Translations under genes and position numbers: made by a program | Shown here: one piece after another, positions 49,750 through 58,248 of the stretch | Layout: the number at the start of each line of letters is the position of its first letter | Position numbering within the stretch: position 1 is the stretch's first letter | Notes under the pieces: model-generated | Seen by the model: the letters and a program-made list of their open reading frames with translations, nothing else | Told to the model about the DNA's origin: nothing | The model's database searches: none | DNA from: Pseudosporangium ferrugineum | GTDB lineage: Bacteria > Actinomycetota > Actinomycetes > Mycobacteriales > Micromonosporaceae | DNA length: 64,000 nucleotides | Direction: 5' to 3' | Assembly (NCBI RefSeq): GCF_003002065.1 | Contig: NZ_PVZG01000010.1 | Coordinates: 248,001 to 312,000 of the forward strand

Positions 49750-51702
49750 CTATCCCGCGGCCTTGTACGCCTTACCCGCCTCGGTCGGCGTCCGCGCATC
49801 CCGGTACAGCCCGAAGTCGACGCTGTCGCCGACGGCCGGGAGCCCGAACCAGGCGTAGCGCTCGACGTACGAGCGGGACTCCAGGCCCCGGGTGCTGCCC
49901 TTGATGAACGCCACCTCCTGGGCGGCGCTCGGATACTTGGGGCTGCCGGAGAAGTTCATCAGGCCGTACTCGGTGACCCAGACCGGCAGGTCGTACCGGC
50001 GGTGCACGGCGTCGACGTAGCCGAGGAACTGGCCGACCGCCGCGCTGCTGAAGTCGGAGCCGTACCAGTGCAGGGTGATGAAGTCGACGCGCAGGTTCTT
50101 CTGCTTCGCGCCCTTCATGAACCGGTCGAGCCAGCCGCCCGAGGTGTCCCCGCCGTACGCGACCGCGGGACTGCCCAGCCGCAGGCCGGTCGCCTGGAGC
50201 CGGGGCCACGCCGCCAGCGCGTCCTCGACGCTCATGTTCGCCTGGCCGCCCATGTCGGGCTCGTTGAAGCCGAGCAGGACGTCGCCCTCCCGCTTGACCT
50301 TGGCCAGGGTGGCGTCGGTGACGTTGGCCCTGCCCCACACCATCGGCACGAACTCGACGTCCGCGGGCGCCGGCATGCTGTCGTTGTCGGGCGCCCAGTT
50401 GTAGTACCAGCCCGCGCCCACGTCGTCGAGCGCGCCCTTGATGCCGTCGAACTGCCAGGTGCCGACGCCCTTCTTCGCGGACGTCGCGGTGGGCGGCACC
50501 GGGGCGACCGCCCTGGGCTTCTTCTTCGTGGGCGACGGCTTCGCCGACGGCCGGGCCGAGGTGACGCTCGGCGTGACGGACGCGGGAGCGGGCAGCGAGA
50601 GCCGCGGCGCGGGGGCCGTCGTGGTGACCACCGCCGCGCTGGCGACCGGCTTGTCGTCGTCGGCGTAGACGACCACCGCCGCGCCGCCGCCGGCCACCGC
50701 GCCGGTGGCCAGCACGGCCGTGAGCACCCGCCGGCCGACGCCCACCGTGCCCTTGACCGCGATCTTCGCCGCCAGCGCCTTGCCCGAACCGGCCGCCGCG
50801 TGCGCCCCTGAACCCGCCGCGTGCGCCCCAGAACCCGCCGCGTGCGCCCCAGAACCCGCCGCGTGCGCCCCTGAGCCTGCCGCGGCTTGCGTCCCGGCGG
50901 TCGCGGCGCCCGAGCCGGCCGCGCCGAGGCCCGGGAGCGCTCCCGCGAGGGTGTGCGGCAGCGGCACCAGGGCCATCCCGACCAGGAGCTTCTCCGCGGC
51001 CACCAGGCCCGACCAGGCCGGCGAGCACTGCCGGCAGTCACGGGTGTGGCGGGCGATGCGCTTGCGCCACAGCGGCCCCGGCCGCCCGTCCCAGCCCGCG
51101 GTGACCAGGCCCAGCTCCGGGCAGGACGGGGCGGCGGCGAGTGCCCGCACCACCACGCGGGCCGTCTCGAGCTGGCCCTTCATCCGCTGGATCCGGACCG
51201 CCGCGTGCTGCCGGGACACCTCGATGGCGTCGACGATCTCGTCGCGGGTCAGCTCCCCGGACGCCTCCAGCCACCACAGCGCCAGCAGCTCGCGGTTGTC
51301 CTCGTCGAGCCAGCGGGTGGCCTCCGCGGTCTCCCGGCGCTGACCGGCCAACTCCAGCCGGGTGATCGCCAGGTCGGTGAAGTCGGCGCCGGGGTCGCGC
51401 AGGTCGTCCGGGAGCAGCTCGTCGGGGGCGGCCCGGCGTACCCGGTAGCGCTCCCGCACCTGGCGCACGGTGATCGCCACGAGCCAGGACCGGAACGCCG
51501 CCGGATCGCGCAGGTCGCCGAGGTTGCGCAGCACCCGGAGCATGGTGTCCTGCACGACGTCGTCGACGTCGGCGTGCCCGTCCAGCGCCCGGCCGACGAT
51601 CGTGTAGACCAGCGGCAGGTACCCGGCGACGAGGCGGTCGACGGCGGCCGGGTCGCCGGCGCGGGCAGCCACCACCGTCGCGGTGTCCGGTTGAAACGCC
51701 AT
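49750..51702 (-). CDS. ECF sigma factor fused to a membrane helix and extracellular GH128-like domain
   Basis: A 650-residue fusion. Residues 1-185 are an ECF sigma factor: region 2 (VDDVVQDTMLRVLRNLGDL) and region 4 (ELLALWWLEASGELTRDEIV, then VSRQHAAVRIQRMK). A zinc-binding anti-sigma-type motif follows, His219, Cys223 and Cys226 (HTRDCRQC). An Ala/Gly/Ser/His repeat linker, one membrane helix (about 326-346) and a Pro/Thr linker lead to an Asl1/GH128-like glycosidase domain (about 410-650) with GFNEPDMGGQAN and WVTEYGL, the probable catalytic glutamates. Topology should place sigma inside and glycosidase outside, so glucan sensing could control transcription directly. Similar fusions exist in some actinobacterial ECF groups as I recall. 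ATG 51702 has TGAGGA upstream. Confidence 0.9.
   Translation of the reverse strand: MAFQPDTATVVAARAGDPAAVDRLVAGYLPLVYTIVGRALDGHADVDDVVQDTMLRVLRNLGDLRDPAAFRSWLVAITVRQVRERYRVRRAAPDELLPDDLRDPGADFTDLAITRLELAGQRRETAEATRWLDEDNRELLALWWLEASGELTRDEIVDAIEVSRQHAAVRIQRMKGQLETARVVVRALAAAPSCPELGLVTAGWDGRPGPLWRKRIARHTRDCRQCSPAWSGLVAAEKLLVGMALVPLPHTLAGALPGLGAAGSGAATAGTQAAAGSGAHAAGSGAHAAGSGAHAAGSGAHAAAGSGKALAAKIAVKGTVGVGRRVLTAVLATGAVAGGGAAVVVYADDDKPVASAAVVTTTAPAPRLSLPAPASVTPSVTSARPSAKPSPTKKKPRAVAPVPPTATSAKKGVGTWQFDGIKGALDDVGAGWYYNWAPDNDSMPAPADVEFVPMVWGRANVTDATLAKVKREGDVLLGFNEPDMGGQANMSVEDALAAWPRLQATGLRLGSPAVAYGGDTSGGWLDRFMKGAKQKNLRVDFITLHWYGSDFSSAAVGQFLGYVDAVHRRYDLPVWVTEYGLMNFSGSPKYPSAAQEVAFIKGSTRGLESRSYVERYAWFGLPAVGDSVDFGLYRDARTPTEAGKAYKAAG
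50795..50878. repeat. 21-nt coding repeat, four units
   Basis: Units of GCCGCGTGCGCCCC(A/T)GA plus four bases at 50795, 50816, 50837 and 50858. They encode GSGAHAA heptapeptides between the zinc motif and the membrane helix of the sigma fusion. Confidence 0.92.
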
Positions 51703-51930
51703 CAGTCCTCAGAACCTCTCCGTGGGGCATCGATCATCGCTCGCGGCCGCGGATCTGACGACCACGGGTAGGGAGACGGCCCGAACGGGCTGCGATAACA
51801 GGAAGTTCGGCCGAGGCCCGGGGCGACCCGCGCCGACGAACTCCGGGGCGGCCGTGATTAGGCGGCGGCCGGGCCGGGAACATCAGGACCGGGCCCGGCG
51901 GGGGCCGCACCGGCAGCGGAGGAGGCGGGC

Positions 51931-52332
51931 ATGCGTATCTCGGTCCACCTGAATCTGCCGCGCGAGGTCGGCAGCGTCCCGGCCGTGCGGCGGCTGCTGC
52001 GGTGCGCCCTGGCGACCTTCGGGGTCGACCGGCAGGACGGGGACGACCTCGAGCTGGCGCTCACCGAGGCGTGCGCCAACGTGGTGAACCACGCGGCCGG
52101 CGCGGACAGCATCCAGGTCCGCCTCGACGTCGCCGCCGACCGGTGTGCCATCGACGTGGCCGACAACGGTGCCGGTTTCGACACCGGCGAGGTGGCCGAG
52201 CCCGACGCGACCAGCGACCGGGGCCGCGGACTGTTCCTCATCAAGGCCCTGAGCGAGAACGTACGGATGCAGTCCGTCCCGCGCCGGGGAAGCCTGATCC
52301 ACTTCGAGAAGTCGTTCGCCGGAGCGCGCTGA
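51931..52332 (+). CDS. Anti-sigma serine kinase-type ATPase (RsbW/HATPase)
   Basis: A 133-residue stand-alone GHKL ATPase. The N-box is ELALTEACANVVNHA, G1 is VADNGAGFD and G2 DRGRGLFLIKAL. Such proteins bind a sigma factor or phosphorylate an anti-anti-sigma factor in partner-switching systems. ATG 51931 has GGAGGAGG six bases upstream. It is divergent from the ECF fusion and followed by a PP2C phosphatase and a MarR gene, so a partner-switch is likely, although no STAS-domain protein is present in the window. Confidence 0.9.
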   Translation: MRISVHLNLPREVGSVPAVRRLLRCALATFGVDRQDGDDLELALTEACANVVNHAAGADSIQVRLDVAADRCAIDVADNGAGFDTGEVAEPDATSDRGRGLFLIKALSENVRMQSVPRRGSLIHFEKSFAGAR

Positions 52333-52458
52333 CGCCGTACCCCGCAACGCCCCGGCCGATCGCCACGCGCGGCCCGGCGCGACGCCGCCGTACGCGTTTC
52401 CTATCATTCTTGCTCTACAGCAAATATTGCCGTCCCGGCGAGGCGAAAGAGGGGTCCA

Positions 52459-53598
52459 TTGTCCGACCGTCCGACTCCGGTGAGCGCGTCGCTGCGGGCG
52501 GCGCCGCCGGACCGGCTGCCCGAGGTGGTGGCCGAGCACCTGCGCCGGCACCACGCCGCCGGCCGGATCGAGGTGCTGCTGGGCGACCTCACCCTCACCG
52601 GCCTCCAGCCGCTGCTCGACCCGGACGGGCCGGGCGGCAACGCGCTGGCCCAGCGCTGCTTCGGCAGTCAGCGGCCGGTCGTCGACATCGCGCCGGACGC
52701 CAACCGGGCGTACCTGCCGCTGCACGTCTGGGGCGAGCGGCTCGGCGTCCTGGTGGTGGAGACGACCCTGCCCGCGGGCACGCGCCTCACCGAGGAGCTC
52801 ACCGCGGTGGCCGACGACCTGGCCGTCGCCCTGCAGGCCGCCGCCCCGCTCACCGACCGCTACCGCCGGGCCGTCCGGCTGGCCCGCCTCACCATGGCCG
52901 CCGAGTTGCAGTGGGAACTGCTGCCGGGCCGTTCGCTGGGCGACGACAGATTCCTCGTCGCCGGTCAGCTCGAGCCGGCGTACGCGGTCTTCGGCGACCA
53001 CTTCGACTGGACGCTGAGCGGGGAACGGCTCACCGTCACCGTGCTCAACGGCCACGGCGACGGGCTGGAGGCGGCGCTGCTCACCACGGTCGCGGTCAAC
53101 GCCATGCGCAACGCCCGCCGCTCCGGCGCCAACATCGTGGAGCAGGCGGAGCTCGCCTCGGACGCCGTCTACGCCCGGTACGGCGGCGCCGCGCACGCCG
53201 CCACCCTGCTGCTGGAGATCGACCTCGTCGGCGGGCGGGTCGAGGCGGTCGACGCCGGATCGCCGCGCGCGATGATCGCCCGCGACCGGGACATCCGTAC
53301 GGTCGCCCTCGAGCAGCAGCTCCCGCTCGGCATGTTCGGCGAGACCCGGTACGAGACCCAGCGGTTCCGGCTCGAACCCGCGGACCGGCTCCTCGTGGTC
53401 AGCGACGGAGTGCACGCGGCGTCCCCCGGCGGGCGTACCCCGTACGGTGAATCGGCCCTGCTGAGCGCCCTGCGACGGACGCGGTTGCAGCCCGCCACCG
53501 AGGCAGTGGGTACGGTGATGCGCGGCCTCCGCGAATACCATGCGGGAGCCGAACCCGACGACGACGCCGTCACCGTCTGCCTCGACTGGCGCCGGTGA
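52459..53598 (+). CDS. SpoIIE/RsbU-type PP2C phosphatase with altered metal site
   Basis: A 379-residue protein. A GAF-like N-terminal half (about 1-150) precedes a SpoIIE-type phosphatase domain. Expected metal-binding blocks are VFGDHFDW (normally GGDFYD), VLNGHGDG (normally GDVSGHG, so one aspartate is lost), VVSDGVHAAS and DDDAVTVCLDW. The domain may be weak or inactive and act by binding. It starts at TTG 52459 with GAGGGG seven bases before it; no ATG or GTG fits better. It should oppose the kinase-type protein upstream in a partner-switch. The gap of 126 bases between them holds an AT-rich patch (52395-52430) that could be a promoter. Confidence 0.85.
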   Translation: MSDRPTPVSASLRAAPPDRLPEVVAEHLRRHHAAGRIEVLLGDLTLTGLQPLLDPDGPGGNALAQRCFGSQRPVVDIAPDANRAYLPLHVWGERLGVLVVETTLPAGTRLTEELTAVADDLAVALQAAAPLTDRYRRAVRLARLTMAAELQWELLPGRSLGDDRFLVAGQLEPAYAVFGDHFDWTLSGERLTVTVLNGHGDGLEAALLTTVAVNAMRNARRSGANIVEQAELASDAVYARYGGAAHAATLLLEIDLVGGRVEAVDAGSPRAMIARDRDIRTVALEQQLPLGMFGETRYETQRFRLEPADRLLVVSDGVHAASPGGRTPYGESALLSALRRTRLQPATEAVGTVMRGLREYHAGAEPDDDAVTVCLDWRR

Positions 53599-53670
53599 CG
53601 CTTCAAAACCTCGGCGAACGGGTACGGGCGGCCTGCAACTCACTCAAGTTCCTGCGTACAGAGGACCGGC

Positions 53671-54135
53671 ATGGAGCGCCTCACGGACGTCGCCGCAGCG
53701 GTGCAATCGACGGTGGAGTCGCTGCTCGGCGTCTTCGAGAGCGCCCGGCTGGCCCAGTCGCCGGCGGTGCCGCCCGCCCAGTTGCGGGTCCTGACGATCA
53801 TCTCGCGCAACGAGGACACCAACATGAGCCGGCTCGCCGAGACGCTCGACGTGGTGCCGTCCTCGGCGAGCCGCCTCTGCGACCGGCTCGAGGCCACCGG
53901 CCTGCTGCGCCGGGTGCCCGACCCGCGCGACCGGCGCGAGGTCCGGCTGCTGCCCACGCCGGCCGCCCGCCGGCTCCTCGACGAGCTGCGGGAACGCCGC
54001 CGGTCGGCGCTGGCCGAGGTGCTGGAACGGATGAGCCCGGCCCGCCGCACCGAGTTGGTCCGTGCTCTGGCCGCCTTCGACGACGCGGCCACGGCACCCG
54101 CGGCCGGTGAGGGCGACGGCCTGCGCACGGCCTGA
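53671..54135 (+). CDS. MarR-family transcriptional regulator
   Basis: A 154-residue winged-helix regulator. LRVLTIISRNEDTNMSRLAETLDV is the DNA-binding start (given in part), VVPSSASRLCDRLEATGLL the recognition helix and RVPDPRDRREVRLL the wing. MarR proteins release DNA on binding small aromatic or oxidised ligands; the ligand is unknown. ATG 53671 has GAGGA five bases upstream. It is 25 bases before the F420-type oxidoreductase, so it could regulate that gene, and follows the phosphatase by 72 bases. Confidence 0.9.
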   Translation: MERLTDVAAAVQSTVESLLGVFESARLAQSPAVPPAQLRVLTIISRNEDTNMSRLAETLDVVPSSASRLCDRLEATGLLRRVPDPRDRREVRLLPTPAARRLLDELRERRRSALAEVLERMSPARRTELVRALAAFDDAATAPAAGEGDGLRTA

Positions 54136-54160
54136 TCCACCCCTGGGGTACGGTCCGTCG

Positions 54161-55048
54161 GTGCGCATCGGCATCGTGATCCTCCCGGACGACCGCTGGG
54201 CCTCGGCGCGGCACCGCTGGCGCCGGGCGGAGGAGTACGGCTTCGACCACGCCTGGACGTACGACCACCTGGGCTGGCGCGACCTGGTCGACGGCCCCTG
54301 GTTCGACGCGGTCGCCACCCTCACGGCCGCCGCGACGGTCACCGAACGCCTCCGGCTGGGCACCTTCGTGGCCTCCCCGAACTTCCGCCACCCGGTGCAC
54401 TTCGCCCGCGAGGCGCTGGCCGTGGACGACGTGTCCGGCGGGCGCCTGCTGCTGGGCGTCGGCGCGGGCGGCACCGGCTTCGACGCCGAGGTGCTGGGTG
54501 CCGCGGCGCTGACCCCGGGCGAGCGGGTGGCGCGCTTCACCGAGTTCCTCGAGCTGCTCGGCCGCCTGCTGACCGAAGACCATGTTTCGTACGCCGGGAG
54601 CTACTACCGCGCGGTGGACGCTCGTACGCTGCCCGGACCGGTCCAGCAGCCACGCCCGCCCCTGCTCGTGGCGGCGAACGGCCCGCGCGCGCTGGCCCTG
54701 GCGGCGCGGCACGGCGACGGCTGGATCACCACGGGCGGGCAGGGCATCACCGACGAGAAGGCCTGGTGGCAGTCGGTGCGCGAGGTCTCCGACCGGTTCG
54801 GCGCCGCGCAGGAGCAGGCCGGCCGTACGGGCACCGACCGCTATCTGAACCTCGACTCCTCCCCCGTCTACTCGCTCAGCAGCGCGGACGCCTTCGAGGA
54901 CGCGGTGGGCCGCGCCCGCGATCTGGGTTTCACCGACGTGATGGCGCACTGGCCGCGGGCGTCCAGCTGGTACGCCGGCGACGAGGCGGTGCTGGAAACG
55001 GTGGCGGCGATGCTGCCCCGGCTGCGCGCGAGCGGCGGGAACGGATAA
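54161..55048 (+). CDS. LLM-class F420-dependent oxidoreductase
   Basis: A 295-residue luciferase-like enzyme. The start VRIGIVILPDDRWA, FDHAWTYDHLGWRD, LRLGTFVASPNFRHP and LLLGVGAGGTGFDAEVLG are typical of F420-dependent members. Substrate unknown. The GTG at 54161 is the only start that gives the family N-terminus; it follows the marR stop by 25 bases, suggesting joint transcription. It ends at a stem-loop with a T-rich stretch. Confidence 0.9.
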   Translation: MRIGIVILPDDRWASARHRWRRAEEYGFDHAWTYDHLGWRDLVDGPWFDAVATLTAAATVTERLRLGTFVASPNFRHPVHFAREALAVDDVSGGRLLLGVGAGGTGFDAEVLGAAALTPGERVARFTEFLELLGRLLTEDHVSYAGSYYRAVDARTLPGPVQQPRPPLLVAANGPRALALAARHGDGWITTGGQGITDEKAWWQSVREVSDRFGAAQEQAGRTGTDRYLNLDSSPVYSLSSADAFEDAVGRARDLGFTDVMAHWPRASSWYAGDEAVLETVAAMLPRLRASGGNG

Positions 55049-55049
55049 G

Positions 55050-55080
55050 CCCGCAATCCTTGCGGGAGTACAAGCCTTTT
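55050..55080 (+). terminator. Intrinsic terminator-like hairpin
   Basis: CCCGCAA (55050-55056) pairs with TTGCGGG (55060-55066) and five T residues (55077-55081) follow after ten bases, just after the oxidoreductase stop. Confidence 0.5.
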
Positions 55081-55081
55081 T

Positions 55082-55381
55082 GCGCAGGACTGCCGGGCGC
55101 CCGCCCTATCCGCCCCGGAACCTTTCCCGCGGGCCCGGGCGCCCGCACCGCCGCGGACCATTCGCGCGACGGGCGGCGCCATAAGTCGAAACGCGGCGCG
55201 CTCCGGCCGGCGATCGGTCGGCATTCACCGCCTGCGATGCACCCGGGCGGCCCCCGCACCGCTGCGCCCGGCCGCGGCCGTCCATTACGACCGGCCTTTC
55301 CGCGGAGCGCTGATACCGTTCACACCGTTGCCGCGCCGATCCCGGGCCGACCGATCACGACCCGGATCGGCGAACGGTGGA
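55082..55381. other. Noncoding interval between convergent genes
   Basis: About 300 bases of GC-rich DNA between the F420-type gene and lsr2. I see no gene, RNA or long repeat here. Confidence 0.6.
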
Positions 55382-55729
55382 TCAGCGGCCGTGCGCGGCC
55401 CGGTACGCGCTGCTGACACTCTGCGGGATGCGCCCGCGCTCCGAGATCTGATGCCCCTGCTCGGCCGCCCACTCCCGGATGAGCCGGTTCTCGTCGCGGC
55501 TGCCGGCCGTGCGCGCCGGGGCGGTCCGGCCGGCGACCCGCGCCGCCCCGGAACGGCCGATCCGCGTGCCCGCCTCGATGAACGGGTCGAGCGCCTTGCG
55601 AAGCTTGCCGGCATTGGCCTCGGACAGATCGATGGTGTAGGCCGTGCCGTCGAGGCTGAACTCGACCGTGCGGTCGGCCGGCTTTCCGTCGATGTCGTCG
55701 ATGAGGGTGGTGATTACCTGCCGCGCCAT
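55382..55729 (-). CDS. lsr2: Lsr2 nucleoid-associated protein
   Basis: A 115-residue H-NS-like silencer of AT-rich and horizontally acquired DNA. The dimerisation part is MARQVITTLIDDIDG through KLRKALDPFIEAG, and the C-terminal DNA-binding part holds LIREWAAEQGHQISERGRIP, where the RGR loop enters the minor groove. Length and layout match the family. The 270 bases upstream contain AT-rich patches unusual for this window (around 55810-55890), likely its promoter and perhaps its own binding site. Confidence 0.95.
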   Translation of the reverse strand: MARQVITTLIDDIDGKPADRTVEFSLDGTAYTIDLSEANAGKLRKALDPFIEAGTRIGRSGAARVAGRTAPARTAGSRDENRLIREWAAEQGHQISERGRIPQSVSSAYRAAHGR

Positions 55730-56002
55730 AACGACTCCTGAGAAGAAATCCGAAGAACGGGCTCAGTGTGGCGTGCGATGCGCTCCGGGCGCAACAGTTC
55801 TCCCGGAGTTCATAGAATATCGCCGACGCCGGGCAATTATCGAGCCAAGGTCGGCGGTAAATGCGCCGACGTTATTCCGCGGACAATGACCGGGCCCGGC
55901 ACGGATGCCGGAACCGGCCGCCGGCGGCGGTGCGCGCAGCGGCGGGGAGCGCTTGGAGACTCTGGTGGGCGTCGGCACCGGGATGCCGTTAGGGTCGTCG
56001 CC

Positions 56003-56584
56003 ATGGACGCCGACGACCGTGCCGCGCCGCACCGGCCCGACGCTCCGAGCCGGCCCGACACCCTCGGCCCGCCCAACGCCCTCAGCCCGCCCGACACCCT
56101 CAGCCCGCCCGACACCCTCAGCCCGCCCGACACCCTCAGCCCGCCCAGCGCCCCTGGCCGGCCCGACACCCCTGGCCGGCCCATCGGTCCGACACCGGCC
56201 GCGGGGCACGCGGCCGCGCTCGAGGCAGGCCGTGCCGCCGAGGCCCGGGAGGCGGGCGACCTGCTGGCCGCCTTCGTGCGCCGGGCCGCGGACCGGGGCC
56301 TGGTACCGGGCCCGCTGCGGGCGGCCTCCTTCGACGGCCGCACGACCTACCGCACGACCCTCCGCGGCTGGTACCTGAAGAAGAACCGCTCGGTGGCCGT
56401 CGGCGCGGACGGCAACTACTACGTCCTGACCGTGCCCTCCTCGCTGCGCGCCCGCTTCTCCGGCGCCGACGTGCCCCCCAGCTCCCCCCGGCTGGTCGTC
56501 GGCGCAGGCGGCGGCGACGGCGAGACCATCCCCCTGGCGCTCCTGCTGGAGCGCCGCCTCGAAGCAGGAGCCGTCTGGCCGTGA
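56003..56584 (+). CDS. Protein of unknown function with a Pro-rich repeat
   Basis: A 193-residue protein. Residues 1-65 are Pro/Ala-rich with PPDTLS hexapeptide repeats. The C-terminal 120 residues look folded: AGDLLAAFVRRAADRG, TLRGWYLKKNRSVAVGADGNYYVLTVP (in part) and GDGETIPLALLLERRLEAG. No known domain recognised. It overlaps the D,D-carboxypeptidase gene by four bases (GTGA), so the two are coupled and may act together at the envelope, though it has no signal peptide. AGGG precedes ATG 56003. Confidence 0.75.
   Translation: MDADDRAAPHRPDAPSRPDTLGPPNALSPPDTLSPPDTLSPPDTLSPPSAPGRPDTPGRPIGPTPAAGHAAALEAGRAAEAREAGDLLAAFVRRAADRGLVPGPLRAASFDGRTTYRTTLRGWYLKKNRSVAVGADGNYYVLTVPSSLRARFSGADVPPSSPRLVVGAGGGDGETIPLALLLERRLEAGAVWP
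56065..56154. repeat. 18-nt coding repeat, five units
   Basis: CAGCCCGCCCGACACCCT is repeated without change at 56083, 56101 and 56119, with changed copies at 56065 and 56137. It encodes the PPDTLS repeats. Confidence 0.92.
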
Positions 56585-58056
56585 GCCCTGGCGTGACCCC
56601 GCCCCGCCGCATCACCGCGGCCCTCGCCGCGTGCACCCTGTCCGCGGCCGTCCTCACCACCCCTGCCCCGGCCACCGCCGCACCCATCGCCCGGACAGCC
56701 GCCGTTCAGCCCGCCGGCGGGTGGGGATTCGCCGCTGCCGGGGGCCACCCGCAAGAGGCCGCGGGACTGCGAGCGCCGGCCGGGCGGGCCGCCGAGGGCC
56801 TGCCGCGAGCAGCCGCCGGTCACGCCTCCACGGGGCTGCCGCCGGCCGCTGCCGGGCAGGCCGCCGCCGGGCGGGCCGCCGCCGCGCCGGCCGTGCCGTG
56901 TCCCCGGCCGAACGTGGCGCCGCCGCCCGGCCGGCCGCCGCGGCCCACTCCTCCCGCGGACGACCCCGTCCAGCGGGCGGTCGGGGGCGACGATCTGGCC
57001 ACCGACGGGCTCGTCATCCCGCGCGGGGCGAAGAAGCCGCCCGCCCTGACCGCGACCAGCTGGCTCGTCGCCGACCTGGACACCGGGGAGGTGCTCGGCG
57101 GCTGCGGCCCGCACGTGTACGGCACCCCGGCCAGCGTGCAGAAGCTGCTGCTCACCGCGACCGTCATCGACAAGCTGGACCCGCGGAAGACGGTCACGAT
57201 CACCGAGGGGGACCTGGCCATCGAGCCCGGGAGCTCCGCCGTCGGGCTGGTCCGGGGCGGGCGGTACCCGATCTCGACATTGTGGCTGGGGCTGCTGCTC
57301 AACTCCGGCAACGAGGCCGCGAACGCGCTGGCCCGGCTGGGCGGCGGCGAGGGCGGGGTCGAGGCGACGGTCGCGGCCATGAACGCCGAGGCGAAGCGGC
57401 TGGGGGCGTACCAGACGCATGCGGTGACGCCCTCGGGGCTCGACGGCCCGGGACAGTTCACCAGCGCGTACGACCTGGCGTTGATCGCCCGGAAGTGCTT
57501 CGCGTCGGCGGACTTCCGGAAATACGCGCTGACCCGCACGACGCAGATCCCCGCGCAGAAGCGGTTGCGGCAGGGCGGCTTCCAGATCCAGAACGAGAAC
57601 AAGCTGATCTTCAACTATCCGGGGGCGCTCGGCGGCAAGACCGGCTTCACCCAGCTCGCCCGGCACAGCTACGTGGGCGGCGCCGAGCGTGGCGGGCGCC
57701 GCCTGGTCGCCACGCTGCTCGGCGCGGAGGCCCGGCCGATGCGCGGCTGGCAGCAGGGTGCGGCGCTGCTCGACTGGGGCTTCTCGCTGCCCCGGGACGC
57801 CTCGGTGGGCAAGCTGGTCGCCCCCGACGAAGCCACGGGTACGCCCCCGGCCGCGAAAGCACCCCCCGGCCCGGAATCGGCGAACGGCCCCGCCCCGGCA
57901 CCGGCCGCCCGGCCCGCCCAGTCCGGCCTGTCCCTGGCCGCCGCGGCCACGCTCGCGGTGATCCTCGCGGCCACACCCCTGCTGCTCCTGCTCACTCAGC
58001 GCCGCCGCCGCAGGATCCGCCGCCGCCCCCGTCGCCGTCCCCAGCCCATCGCCTGA
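56581..58056 (+). CDS. D-alanyl-D-alanine carboxypeptidase (S11)
   Basis: A 491-residue exported penicillin-binding enzyme that trims the terminal D-Ala of peptidoglycan stems. After a signal peptide (about 1-33) and a Pro/Ala-rich linker (about 35-145) the domain shows SVQK in TPASVQKLLLT, SGN in LLLNSGNEAANAL and KTG in GGKTGFTQLAR. A C-terminal membrane helix (about 448-468) and an Arg-rich tail anchor it, so the catalytic part is outside. GTG 56581 overlaps the upstream stop. The long Pro-rich linker is unusual for the family and may span the cell wall. Confidence 0.93.
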   Translation: MSPGVTPPRRITAALAACTLSAAVLTTPAPATAAPIARTAAVQPAGGWGFAAAGGHPQEAAGLRAPAGRAAEGLPRAAAGHASTGLPPAAAGQAAAGRAAAAPAVPCPRPNVAPPPGRPPRPTPPADDPVQRAVGGDDLATDGLVIPRGAKKPPALTATSWLVADLDTGEVLGGCGPHVYGTPASVQKLLLTATVIDKLDPRKTVTITEGDLAIEPGSSAVGLVRGGRYPISTLWLGLLLNSGNEAANALARLGGGEGGVEATVAAMNAEAKRLGAYQTHAVTPSGLDGPGQFTSAYDLALIARKCFASADFRKYALTRTTQIPAQKRLRQGGFQIQNENKLIFNYPGALGGKTGFTQLARHSYVGGAERGGRRLVATLLGAEARPMRGWQQGAALLDWGFSLPRDASVGKLVAPDEATGTPPAAKAPPGPESANGPAPAPAARPAQSGLSLAAAATLAVILAATPLLLLLTQRRRRRIRRRPRRRPQPIA

Positions 58057-58248
58057 CCCGCCGCCGATCCCGCGGTGAGGGCGGCGCGGCTCGGCCTGCC
58101 CGGCGACGGATTGCGTAGCGGCCCGCCCCGAGGTCCGACGGCCGGGGGGGACGGCGCTCGGACGCACCGGCCGGGCCGGGCCGTCGTCGAACGCGCCGCG
58201 GGTCGGCTCGCCGCAACCCCGATCGCCCGGCCGCCGGACGGCCGGCGG

